Positions 36,476 through 47,280 of a DNA stretch of 64,000 bases are shown in pieces. Origin of the DNA: Utricularia gibba (lineage: Eukaryota; Streptophyta; Magnoliopsida; Lamiales; Lentibulariaceae). The first letter of the stretch is position 1. Every line of letters begins with the position of its first letter. The notes below the pieces were generated by a model. The model worked only from the letters and a program-made list of their open reading frames with translations. It was not told the origin of the DNA and ran no database searches. Where the stretch lies: contig NEEC01000004.1 in the NCBI GenBank assembly GCA_002189035.1, positions 1,426,001-1,490,000 of the forward strand. Direction: 5' to 3'. The position numbers were made by a program, and so were the translations under genes.

Positions 36476-39368
36476 ATGGTGGTAAATAAGCACTGTGTTT
36501 TTGCTAATGCATGGCCTTTGTGCTGCTTTTGTCTTCTCCTAATATCTAATCAATCCCTTACATGTTGCCCACCCCATTTTACACAAATAAAGAACATTTA
36601 ATATAATGTAAAAATAATTTCGTGTTAGGGTGGGGCCCAACCATGGATTGTCATATTATTGAATTCACTCCAATAATTTTTATAAAAACAACTCAAAATT
36701 TCAGTCAATGATATTAATAAATATAATTAAAAATTAATGAATTAAATTCAATTTCATTATAAAAATAATTCAATAAATAAATAATAAAAAAAGATATTAT
36801 TAAAATAGTGGTTTGTGTTGTGGTCCCCTGGCCAGACCAACAAAGAGCTGGCTGCGTGGGGGATGGATGGATGGGTAATAGCAATAATTAATGCCATGCC
36901 ATGCCATGCCATAGACCATCGAATGACGAACATGGTGATGCTTTCCCGAAAGGGATGTTAATGTTGACGGTTATTGAATCATCCAGACAAATGATAATTA
37001 GTAGTACACACTCCACATTCATCATCCTTGTCTCCTTCTAACCAATAATATGTTTCATTTTATTCTTTTTAAAATTATTTTGAGGAGTGATTCTAAAAAA
37101 AAAATAAAAATTCATTTTTTCAACTTGTTAAAAATAAAAAGTGACTTTGAATTTCTACTCTCTTTAAAATGGAATTCGGTTATATTTAATGATGAAATTT
37201 TGTATTCTTGGGATATTTATTTTTTTCAAGTCATTCTATTTAATTTTATTCATTTTAATAAAATTATAAATTTAGATTATATAATTAATTTTAAAATTGT
37301 TGAATTTTTTCATTTTTTATGATTAAATAATAAATAAATTAAAGAATATATTATTCAATTTCAAAAAGATTTTTTTTTATTTTTATATTAATTTTTATAT
37401 CATATCATAAAATAATTTATAATATTAAAATTAACTATATTTTATATAATTTGAATCAAACATTCAAAACACAAAAAGTTGTCTCTCTAACACGGGCCCG
37501 GTTCTACATATTTTAATGCATTTATTTTTGGATCACAAATTTTTTCTATTTATTATTCATCTTAGATTTGTTTATATAAAAAACTCGTAATGATAATATA
37601 TAATAATTATAATATTATTTTATTAAATACTACTGAAGAAGAATCCGCGTGTTGACGATCGTCGCTCGTGCGAGTGTTATGAACACGTGGTTACCATCCA
37701 ACGGGGGATGTGAGCTTCCACGTGTCACCGAGACATTGGCGCACCAAATACCGCATCCAGCACGCTCTGGATGGCATGCACTGTTTATATTGAAATACAG
37801 CTATTTTTGTAATTTCCATAGAATAAAAATAATAATAACAAAAAAACAAACGCGAAAGCCATCAGCCTATCACGTCATAACACCTTTCTTTTATCTTGAT
37901 TATTTTATGAGCAAGATATGGATGATGTCACGTTCAATAATGTTGTTGCATGTCGGGTACATTTTCAACGTGCCCACACGCGCCACTATAAAACTGAAAC
38001 ATGACATTATTGCTTATATTTTAATAGACAATGACAGCTGTCAATTTGGAATTTTTGTTCATTTTTTTAATTCTTCTTTCCCAATGTTTAAAAAGGTACT
38101 ATTCTGTAAATATATATTTAAGTTTTAAAGAATATAATATTTAATTATTATATAATAAAATTAGAAATTCAAATTATTAATTTCATAAATTATTAAACTT
38201 TATAAATCTTTATTTAGTGATTAAATAAAAAAGTTAATTAAAAATATATGACTCATTTTTTATCCAATTTTAAAATATATTTATATTATAATACTGAATT
38301 ATATATTAATTTACCATATAAATTATTATATTAAATTTTATAATATTATTTTAGATTATACTATAAAACAATTATATAATATTAAATTAATTTTATTTAT
38401 ATAAACTTAAAACTGTTTTTATTCTACATAATATGAATTACAGATTCAAAATACAAAACATTTCACAATAAACATTTAAAGATTTTATGTGTTTTCAAAT
38501 GTAAATATTATGATTGGAAAATTATTTATTTACTCATACAAATAGTTAATTAATAGCTAATTGTATGATTAATTTACAGGAAAAATAATTAAAGTTAGAT
38601 ATGGTAATTTGAAAAACACTATATTTCTCGGATTCAAGATTTGGGATTCAGAATTCTGAGGATGCGAGACTCCGAATCCGCAAAATTTAGAAGAATCATA
38701 AGAAAGATTTATATTTGTGTTTTTTAGGATTCATTTAGATAAGTTTTACATTCCTTATGTTTTTAAAAGAATTTTATATCTTTCATACCAATTTGATCTT
38801 TTTGGATAGAAAATGTATTTTGTGATTTTTCAGGACAATTTTGGAATAATTTGGAGGATTTTCGAACTATTTTGATAGAGTCAAAGATTTGATGTATCCA
38901 AATGAAGCCTTAGTCAAAGATTCTCGAATAAGATAAGATTCATATCTTATCTTGGAAAATTTAATCTTATACTAGAAGATCTGTATCAAATCTTAGAAGA
39001 TTCTAATGAAAGATTTGATATGAGTCCATCAAGAAAACCCAACAAATCCTTACTATTATATAAAGACTAGAGCCCAAAGATCGAAAAAGTTAGTTAGGGG
39101 GGACGATCAGAGAGTCAATTTAGGGTTTAGAGTCGAGTCTAACATGTTTTGGATGTCTTCCTTTTCGTTTTTCATCAATTTTTGTTGTTTAGAGTCGAGT
39201 ATGCACATGTGAGCGCTTGCGGCTGAGGATCTGCTGTGAAGCCTTGCTTGCGCAAGTCCTACGCGTGTGACTATCTTACTATGTTTTTCAGGATTTAATT
39301 TGATGTTTTATTCTGTTTTTCGCAACGTTTTCTTTACCAATGTGATCTTTAATACCATATAACCCTAA
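36476..39368. other. AT-rich spacer and older repeat flanking the transposon
   Basis: 36891-36910 is a short (ATGCC)4 microsatellite. 37050-38600 is very AT-rich with no gene. From 38640 to 39368 the sequence changes character, with a TATATAAAG at about 39057 and a transcript-leader-like stretch. It continues on the other side of the Harbinger element (45932 to about 46200), so it looks like one older repeat or transcribed unit that the transposon entered. Confidence 0.45.
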
Positions 39369-39391
39369 GGACGCGTTTGGTTGCTGGGTTT
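39369..39391 (+). repeat. left terminal inverted repeat of Harbinger element
   Basis: 23 bp; bases 8-23 are identical to the right end, with mismatches at bases 3 and 7. Preceded directly by TAA. Confidence 0.9.
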
Positions 39392-39882
39392 GGCCTACAC
39401 CCAGGTTTAGTTATTTGGGTTTAGGAAACCCGGTTTTGTGGGTTTCGGTTTAGGAATCGTGTTTGGTTGATGGGTTTACATTATTTGGGTTTAAATGAAC
39501 CCACGTTTGGTTGGTGGGTGGTTAATACATAATTTTCATGAGAATTTACCAATATAGCATTTTACACTCGTCTACCGTTTTCCACACCGACTTTACCAAT
39601 CAGACATATCCCTCTTTATTACCATAAGTTTTCCCAATGCGTTCACCGACTTTCACACTCGGTTGTCGCGGTGCTGCCGGTCGACGAGATCTCTCGATTT
39701 CACAAGTAATTGAGAGTGAACAACCATGGGTTATGTCCAGTTTGTATACTCCCTTCGTTGCGCAGAATTTGTCGTTCGAAATCCGTTGAATTTTGAGTGA
39801 ATTTTACGGTTTACTTGTGGTAAGTGCTCGGCGTAGTTGCTTTTTTCTTGTTGTTTTCTTTCCTCCAGCATAGATTGCAAGT

Positions 39883-40917
39883 ATGCACAGCCCAATCGTG
39901 GTGGAAGACTCTCACAAGAGAACGAAACGCGCCTGGAAGCCAGATGAAGAGAAAGACTTGTTGCACGCTTTGAAACAGATAGTGAATGAAGGCTGGAAAA
40001 TTGAGAATGGTTTTAGGGGTGGGTATCACTGAGCGTTAGAGACAGAGTTCTTGAAACTCCACCCTAGAATTGACATTCGCGCACACCCGCATATATCTAG
40101 CAAGGTGCATACCTGGAAAAAAGACTATTACCTCCTTGTAGATTTTTTATCTAGGTTGGGCACCGGTTTCAGTGAGCTGACCTACACCGTAGACGTAGAC
40201 GATGAGGTTTGGAAGGAGATTGATCAGGTACGTATGCCTTGTTGTCGCTGTGTTATATTCGGTGCTGACCGTGTTATTATGTCAGCATGCACCCAGACTG
40301 CGCGTCCTAAGACACAAAGCGTGGCCGTATTACATGGAGTGGCAGGAAATCTTTGAAATGGATCGGGCTAGAAGAGAAAAAACAATGAGCTATGTTCACG
40401 CGACTAGGAAGAGGAAATTCATGGAAGATGTTGGGGAGAATCTGGAAGTATCTTCGGATTGCCCTCTGGACACGATATGAACTTCTCGTATGCTGACACA
40501 CCTTGTGACCCAATTGGTTGCGCTGCGGAGGGTGTGAACGTCATGCCTAGTAGGGACTCCGAGTCACACAACAACACCGACTCGTCGCGGCGGACTGGAC
40601 GAAGTGGCAGGGGACCGAGGGGAATCGACGATGATGTGTAGTTCATCAAAGAAATGAAGGAGCTTAACGTGCGCACATGCGAAGAGCTACGTCACTTGGG
40701 ATTAACAGTGATGTAGCAAGCGCGGGAGTTGGTGGATAATCAGCGTCAGGCAGGGGAGATCATTAGAGGTATGTCGGTGCAATTAACTGCCATCGAACGT
40801 TTTACCATGGCAGAGACAATTAGTTCCAACCCTACGAGGTTGCGCTACTTCCTTGCCTCCAGTGACTGTGAAAGAGAGCTTATTGTGCGTGATTTAGCAT
40901 CAGAACGTAGATCTTAA
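39883..40917 (+). pseudogene. Harbinger ORF1 (Myb/SANT-like DNA-binding protein), decayed
   Basis: ORF1 proteins of PIF/Harbinger elements bind the element ends and help nuclear import of the transposase. Here the frame starts MHSPIVVEDSHKRTKRAWKP with DEEKDLLHALKQIVNEGWK, followed by FLKLHPRIDIRAHPHISSKV and TWKKDYYLLVDFL, the SANT-like fold of plant L10-interacting-type MYB domains. A small intron (about 40229-40287) fits before HAPRLRVLRHKAWPYYMEWQ and EIFEMDRARR. A TGA at 40030 interrupts the domain. A one-base loss in a C run near 40460 shifts the frame, and TAG codons stand at 40639 and 40714. The C-terminal part (MAETISSNPTRLRYFLASSD) is still readable. Confidence 0.8.
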
Positions 40918-41331
40918 ATCTGTCGTGTGGTGCTCCGCCTTATGTTAGACTCATGGACTAGATGTATTTCATCTTCTATTCATCCTTTAAACTGGCATGA
41001 GCACTGCAAAAGGTAGACAGTATTCTGACTTCGTATGTGGAAGAACCGCGTAAGAACAAGCGCGGTGTTTTGTTCTTGATCACTTTTCCGCAAACATTGT
41101 ACTGCAACTACCGCCACATTCATAGCGGTGCTATCGAGAAGTGATGGACTAGCACCGCGTTGGTGCTGCATATTACGAAGCACCACGTCTAGACACAAGG
41201 TTTCAAATCCAGAGACGGCACCGGATGTTTAACATTCGGTGCCATTACGATAAGTGGTCGATAAAAAACTAACAAGGTCAGCATAGGATAGTTCACGGAA
41301 GATTCATGCAATTTCAAAGGTGCACCGTCGA

Positions 41332-42332
41332 TTACACAAGAGTCTTATAATGCTTCCACAATGGGTGTTCCTCGTCTATTGGACGTTGACCTACCCGACG
41401 GCGATCGACGTGCGTGGGTACATCCATTTGGTTAATGAGAGCTTCCAGGAACGTCCTAATATCTCCCCCTTGAACCAGCGAACAATCATTGACCGCGGTG
41501 TACTTGAAGGTGGTTGGGAATATGGCATTTTCGGGCTGTCGAATGAAACTAAACAAGTGAAATAGGATGCAAGATGGTGGAGAATGAGCACAACCAGAAA
41601 CTCACCGGATTGTGTAGTGATTTGTACGGCGCATCATCGATGAGAAGCGTATTAAGACGATGATATTTGCCCTTGAACTCTTGGTTGGTGCCCCATACAT
41701 GATTCAAAAGCTTAAGTTTAACTGTGTTGTTCCTGTTGTCGTGCACCGGAATGGCCGGTGTCCACACACCTGGATCCATCCCATTGGAAGACGAGCTTGC
41801 TGGCTGCTGCAGTCCCTAGTAACCACTGAATCACATCGTGCAATTGTTCACGTCCACATGTCGTCAGAAAAAAAAATGTCAGCAAGAATGCCCCTTGTCT
41901 GCTAGGTGTTCATTATTACCGCCCTCTTGAAGACCAAATGGCGACGTCAAAGTGTTCCATGCAAAACTGTATCAACTCACATTCACCTGGTCGAAGATAC
42001 ACTATAAGCATAAGAAATAGTACTGACACATGCACCAAATATTAAATGCATATAAATGACATTGCATTACTGTTTCGCCAGTAAATGACGGCATCCGGCT
42101 TCGGCGCTCCCCATCTGACTTCGCGAGGATACACAATGTCCGCAAGTACGCCATTCACGTCAAATATAAGCAACTTCCGTGGTGGGGCCGTGTTATCACT
42201 CGATGGTCCACCGTATGACCACCTTGCTTCATACCATGCAAGCCGACCAAAAAAATCAAGATTCTCTGCATATAGTCTGTCCATTTGGATATACTTTGCA
42301 GTGGCAGCACCGCACCCGTCGTCGTGTGTCAA
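41332..42332 (-). CDS. FCP1/HAD-type phosphatase-like cargo gene (possibly degenerate)
   Basis: Reading the minus strand, pieces in order are: RKLLIFDVNGVLADIVYP (HAD motif I as DxNG, as I recall for plant FCP1-like proteins), then after an intron MYLRPGECELIQFCMEHFDV and AIWSSR (motif II region, T/S in WSS), then REQLHDVIQWLLGTAAASKL with VFQWDGSRCVDTG, then KLKLLNHVWG and TLLIDDAPYKSLHNP (motif III/IV with the DD pair), and after a further intron ENAIFPTTFKYT, GGDIRTFLEAL and GQRPIDEEHPLW before the stop. This is the order of an NLI/FCP1-homology phosphatase. One frame step near 41740 and an uncertain 5' exon make its integrity doubtful. It lies wholly inside the transposon, between ORF1 and transposase. 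Confidence 0.72.
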
Positions 42333-44038
42333 AATCGGTGTTGCCCCTCCGTGTTGCCCCAGACTTCTGGCTGCACATCTTCATCCTCTTCATGGGTCAC
42401 CTCCTCAAGATCATCATTTGTACTCCTACGTTGTCTACGGTGTCGAGGGACACCACAGATGCTGTGTCCTAGGGGCATTGATGAAGGGGGGCAAGACGTC
42501 CTCCAAGGACTTTGTTCTGCAAGAAAATAAATTCACAAACCTCCTTGCCGCACGTTTTGGCAATACCTCTATGCCTACAACGCAAACAGCAAAAAAACAT
42601 GAGTACTGTTCAACAAAACATGTGAATATCCGAAGTAATTGTTTATGATTACCTGATGGGTGTCCCACATTCTCTGACACTGTCAACGTTGTTGGCCATT
42701 CTGCAGCGGTGGGCATACCCATACAAAACTAGTCCACCAATCATCATATTCGCTTCTCACGTCTGTAACCAGTACCACACCAGGTTTTCCATGAAGCGAG
42801 TAGTGCGGACTCCCCTTGCGTTGGACACAGACAGAAACTGCAAAGAAGACACGCATTTCTGGGAGTATGTCCTCTTCACAGATCTGCAGAAATGCGAGAA
42901 CGTGTGCCACAGAACGCGGTGTGAGGTGGGAGAGCGGGATCTGGAGTGCAGCAAGTATTTGCACCAAGAAAGGGGGCGGGGGGGGGGGGGGGGGGAGTCG
43001 CAATCCACACTGAAAGTGCTCGGTGCTGACGGCGAATCGCGAACCGCCAACTCTGGATGGCAGTTCGCCGTCGGACATTTCGCCCGGCTGTTTATCCCAC
43101 ATCGTGTAACCGTCGGGAATTGAGAAGCGGACACGTAGTTTCTCACACGTAAACCGAAAACAATAGACGTGCTACTCGACAATGGCAACGAAGAATTTGA
43201 AACGCAAAAGGCAAAGGTGCCTACCGTCGCGGCGCTGTTCTAGAGAGGTTGCCGAGGAGATTGTTTTCGCGATGCTGCTGCACGTTTGCCGAAAGGGTGG
43301 AGTTGGATGGGCAGAATTAATGAAGTTGTTTTGGAAAGTGCACAATGTCAGACGCCTTTATTGTGCGCAGGGGGGGTATTAATAGCGTTGGGCGGTTGTC
43401 AACCGCCCTTCGCATTTAATGCTGAATAACCGCAATATTTTATGGCATTTTATTTTTGGAACTCAGAACACCGGATTATGTTTTCGCGGTGCTGTGGAAT
43501 GCGTAGCGTACCTCAGGCATTTAGAAACACCGCATATAACGGATCGCGGTGTTTTGTCAAATGGAGTATTATTGTACTACCAATCACCCACGCTAACATG
43601 TACCAGCTGCATACATATCTACTTCTAAATTTTGACAGCACCGGATACGTGGAAACATCCGGTGCAGCACTGAACGCGGCATAGCCCAAGCGTACAGAAG
43701 CACCGGAGTTTACGGTTCGCGGTGTTCGGTCAAATGACGATTTGCTGTACTACCAAATACCCTCACTACTATGCATCAGCTTCACACTCATCTAATCTTT
43801 AATTTTTATGAGCATCGGATACGGTGAAACACGTGGTGTTGTCGACAACGGTGGTGTCGTACAAGCATCTGTAGCACCTCAACTGAAGATCGTGATGTTG
43901 TACAATCCCAACAATTTGTGCATCAACTACCAAATACTTTGCAATTTCAAGTTCAAGTTGGAGTACAAACGACACGATAGGTTCGATACGGGAATTAAGG
44001 AAAACCACTAGCATGACAATGTCTAAAACAGTGTTACA
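42333..44038. other. internal non-coding part of the transposon
   Basis: Between the phosphatase-like gene and the transposase. Holds overlapping open frames without a domain, a run of 18 Gs at 42978-42995, and diverged duplicated blocks (about 43430-43830). The 5' exon of the phosphatase-like gene may lie at 42333-42722; an acidic stretch (DDLEEVTHEEDEDVQPEVWG) reads on the minus strand there. Confidence 0.5.
43470..43830. repeat. diverged direct duplication with CGGTG/CACCG motifs
   Basis: A block containing ACACCGCATATAACGGATCG, then CGGTGTTTTGTCAAATG, GTACTACCAAT, CAGCTGCATAC and GACAGCACCGGATACG (about 43523-43640) recurs in altered form (AGCACCGGAGTTTACGGTTC, GGTCAAATGACG, GTACTACCAAATACC, CAGCTTCACAC, GAGCATCGGATACGG) at about 43698-43825. 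The same CACCG/CGGTG words appear near 41130-41240 and 45478-45520. Confidence 0.65.
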
Positions 44039-45383
44039 CTAGTGGCGCCTGCGGGATGCCAGCCACTCGGTGTACATCCCCTCAGCTTGCTGGTCACGCC
44101 ACCTATTCCATGCTTGATTCCCTCCGGCAGATGTCATGACATCTTCTGGATCACTCGTGTCCCCAGCTTCATCCTGGAAGTCCAATGGGACCTGATCCTC
44201 CAAGGGATCGACCACCATCTCCTTTCGAATGAGGTTATGAAGTAAAGCACATGCCAATACAATGCGGTTTTGTGTGTCTACGGAATAGTAGCTAGTCATC
44301 CGTAGTATACCCCACCGCATCTTCATCAAGCCCCAAGCTCGTTCGATCACATTTCTGACTGATGCATGCCGCATGTTGAATAACTCCTTCGCATTCTGGG
44401 GTGCTCCATTTCCCTGGCCCCACTCCTTTAAGTTGTAACGGACTCCACGGTATGGTGCCAAAAAGCCCTCCCTATTGGCGTATCCCTTGTCACATAGGTA
44501 ATATGTTCCTGTGTCATCGCGTATACCAGGTGCATAAAATCATTGGAATCACATGTGCAAGAGCTAAACAAGTAAAATACCTGGGCGTACACGCAAGCCG
44601 TCGGATCGTGATAGTGCATCGTTGAGCACCCGACTATCTGCAGTAGACCCCTCCCACCCAGTAAGCACATATATAAATTTCATGTGTTCATCACATACAC
44701 CCAACACGTTGGTGGATATCACCCCCTTTCGATTTCTATACCTTGCAGCATCACATTTGTTAACTCGTATACCGATGTATGTGTCATCTATGGCTCCAAC
44801 ACAACCCTGCAAATGCATAATCAATTTTAGGATACACATTCGTAAAAAGAAGCATGAAAGATGTGTCAACCTGGAAGTGTTTAAACTTTCCTTCGGATGC
44901 ACGTTCTGCAGCGACTACCGGGGTCTCTAACAGCACCTCATGGAGGCAAAGCACCGCATGCAACACCTTTTGGAAGCACCGAGACTGTGTCTCGGTGCTC
45001 CTCCCGTAGGTATACTTCTGCACCTGCATTTTTTTATGATGACCTAATATTCCTAAAAACATGCAAACCATCTCCGGAACCGTTACATATTTTCCAGCCT
45101 TTAAGTTAGAACGATTTTCTAATAGACTACATAAAACACCCAACGCATCTCGGCTGATTCTCAAATTCTCAATGGATGCGCTGTTCACATCACTCACCAA
45201 CCTACTAATAAACTCAACTTGTCTAGGAATCTTGTGTGTAAGTGAATACTTGCGTCTCAGCCTATATCCCCTACGGTATTTCCTTGAATGTAAGTATACT
45301 AACACATTCATCTGCACCAAGTATTCAGTCAAAACTGCCGCTGCCGCACTCAAGATGACATGACCCTCCGTGAAAAAATCCAT
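44039..45383 (-). CDS. PIF/Harbinger DDE transposase
   Basis: A DDE-type nuclease (DDE_Tnp_4 family) that cuts and moves the element. Exons 44871-45383, 44581-44806 and 44039-44508 join exactly to 402 residues with no stop. The N-terminal helix-turn-helix part contains RISRDALGVLCSLLE and TVPEMVCMFLGILGHHK. The catalytic domain has GCVGAIDDTYIGIRV (first acid), YVLTGWEGSTADSRVLNDAL (second acid), YYLCDKGYANREGFLAPYRG and RHASVRNVIERAWGLMKMRW (catalytic Glu), then the usual ACALLHNLI. Ends with EWLASRRRH. The reading frame looks intact, so the protein could still be made. Confidence 0.92.
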
Positions 45384-45669
45384 GTCCCCTCAACAGTCAC
45401 CAAAATTGAGCAAAATAGGTTCACTGAAACAGCACCACAAATTCTGAAATTGAAAATTCACAGATAAAAATCCACAAGCGCGGTGCTGCCGTGGTCGGCC
45501 CCTCGCGGTGCTACCGTGGACCAACCCACTAAGAACAGAAAGCATATTTACCGAAAGACCCACCCTCTTGCGCTCGAACAGGCGACGCCACTGGCAAAGC
45601 ACGAACGAATTCTGGGTTGTAGACCTGCGTTCAAATGCAGTTCACGCGAGGGCAAAAGTGGAAGTGCCG

Positions 45670-45800
45670 AGCTGGGTTTAGCTAAACCGATCCCCACCCC
45701 CCCCCCCCCTCGGGTTTAGCTAAACCGATCCCCACCCCCCCCCCTCGGGTTTAGCTAAACCGATCCCCCCCCCCCCCCTCGGGTTTAGCTAAACCCAGCT
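45670..45800. repeat. palindromic minisatellite with poly-C tracts
   Basis: GGGTTTAGCTAAACC, a near-perfect palindrome, is repeated four times (about 45674, 45713, 45749, 45781), separated by GATC plus C tracts of 9-13 bases and CTC. The last copy runs into AACCCAGCTCC. It sits about 130 bp inside the right end of the transposon. Confidence 0.85.
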
Positions 45801-45908
45801 CCACGGGTTCCTGCCTGGTTTATGGTCAATAGGTGGGTTTATTTTTACCCACCTGAAACCCACGAACCAAACGTGGATTTATGACTAAACCCACGTCGCA
45901 ACCCACCT

Positions 45909-45931
45909 AAACCCAGCAACCAAAGGCGCCC
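45909..45931 (-). repeat. right terminal inverted repeat of Harbinger element
   Basis: Reverse complement of the left end apart from two bases; followed directly by the TAA target duplication. Confidence 0.9.
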
Positions 45932-47280
45932 TAAGAGAGTATGAGAGAATCAAAGGTTGCCTAAAGCATCTAAGAAGAAGAGCTTAATTGGACATTGTTG
46001 GTAAGACATATTATGTCTAATTTGTCTGCGAGGTAAAAGGTGTAGGGGTTAGATTTGGGTGTGGGGAAAACATGAGTTATCACAATAAGTGAAAAGGGCT
46101 CTGGTGGCGTAGTTGATTCCATAATCCCACAAAACAAGGGACGGTGCTATAAAGGTCATCAAGTAGCACTATTTTAGCATAACACCCCCAAAACTTGCGC
46201 AAGCAGATCAATTCTCAAGGTTTGTACACACGCAAGGGCGAGTTTCAAGTAAGTTGGATCTTAGATACAAGGTTAATTTTTCTTATTGTTTTCAAAACCA
46301 AATATCTTAGATACAAGGTTAATTTTTCTTATTGTTTTCAAAACCAAATCTTTCTTTTGTTTTCAATCCTTTTAAATCTTTGTTTTGAAAAGAAAATTTC
46401 AATAACAATTTCTTATGGATACGATCTTATTTTATTACTTCGACGATTTCTGTGTACTTACAGAATCACCATCACTAAATAACAAAAAAATATTACATTA
46501 TTAAATACTAAAAAAACAACAATATTTATTTGTAATAAAACCAGAGTAATAAAACTGATGATTACTTGGAAAAGGAGTAGTGATTCATAAAGAATAGAAT
46601 GAAGGGTTCATTTTTACACAACATATAGCGAATGGCAAGTGAATCCAAATCTGATTGGTAAGGGATTCATATTTTGGGTGCAAAACAAGGAATCCAAATA
46701 AAGGGAGAGTTGAGTGCACAATTAGGACCTCAAGAAAAAGAAATAGACTTTAGAGGCTGCATTTTTCCCCTTCTTGCATTCTATGGAGGTAGTGTGTGGG
46801 GTTTTGTTGACGTGAATTATGTTTTGATGGGCACCTAATTTCCCTGCAAAAACTTGGAAAGGTGAGTTTGACAACACGCAAAAGAATCAAGCAAATTCCT
46901 TATCTCAGGCGCTTGCTGGCGGTTTCCGGGCATTCGTCCTTTGGACCCTGCCCTGCTTATGCTTCTGGGGCAATAATGCAGCACCCCGGCACTGGATCCT
47001 TCTCTCTCAAGGCGTTTACAAACTAATGCACAGTTACCTTTCTGGAGTGTCTTTCTTTCGGGACAGTCGGACTTCACATTAAGGACTTGTACAACAGTAA
47101 CGAATATGAAGTTCAAACCAATCCCACAAAATTTGTTCTGATGAATTTTTGTAAATTCCGGTGTGGTAAGAATAACATCATGAATTCTGCTTATCCCAAG
47201 CAGCGGTCTGCTGCAGGCTCCTGAGCAGCTCCCGGGATGAAAATGATGGTGATACATAGCGAACAATGTCTTGTGCAGGT
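45932..47280. other. spacer right of the transposon
   Basis: 45935 to about 46200 looks continuous with the interrupted older repeat left of the transposon. 46258-46349 is a perfect 46-bp tandem duplication. 46500-47280 has no recognised gene; the end should be the 3' untranslated region of the YebC-like gene. Confidence 0.5.
46258..46349. repeat. 46-bp tandem duplication
   Basis: ATCTTAGATACAAGGTTAAT followed by a T-rich tract to CAAAACCAAAT occurs twice head to tail without a mismatch (46258-46303, 46304-46349), so the duplication is recent or is an assembly duplicate. Confidence 0.9.

Larger units (their letters stand above)
39369..45931. mobile_element. PIF/Harbinger DNA transposon, 6.56 kb, with cargo gene
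   Basis: Both ends are visible. The left end reads GGACGCGTTTGGTTGCTGGG at 39369 and the right end, on the minus strand, reads GGGCGCCTTTGGTTGCTGGG at 45931; 21 of the first 23 bases match. The ends are flanked by TAA at 39366-39368 and at 45932-45934, the 3-bp target duplication typical of PIF/Harbinger. Subterminal copies of AACCCACGTTTGGT and GTGGGTTT occur at both ends. Inside are an ORF1 relic with Myb/SANT character (+, 39883-40917), a phosphatase-like gene (-, 41332-42332), repeats (43.4-43.9 kb) and a DDE transposase (-, 44039-45383). Confidence 0.92.

Noticed and set aside
36027-36489. Long GC-rich open frames on both strands over the ERF gene
   Set aside because: They are side effects of the GC-rich AP2/ERF coding sequence; only the 35921-36475 frame has the AP2 domain.
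37050-37322. Open frame of 90 codons in AT-rich DNA
   Set aside because: Phe/Ile/Leu/Asn-rich translation of A/T-rich sequence, without any motif or neighbouring signal.
42656-43188. Open frames on both strands inside the transposon next to the G18 run
   Set aside because: No domain; the minus-strand proline run is just the translation of the G tract.
46095-46125. tRNA-like or SINE-like A box (GTGGCGTAGTTG)
   Set aside because: No matching B box or cloverleaf could be found downstream, and no poly-A tail or target duplication.
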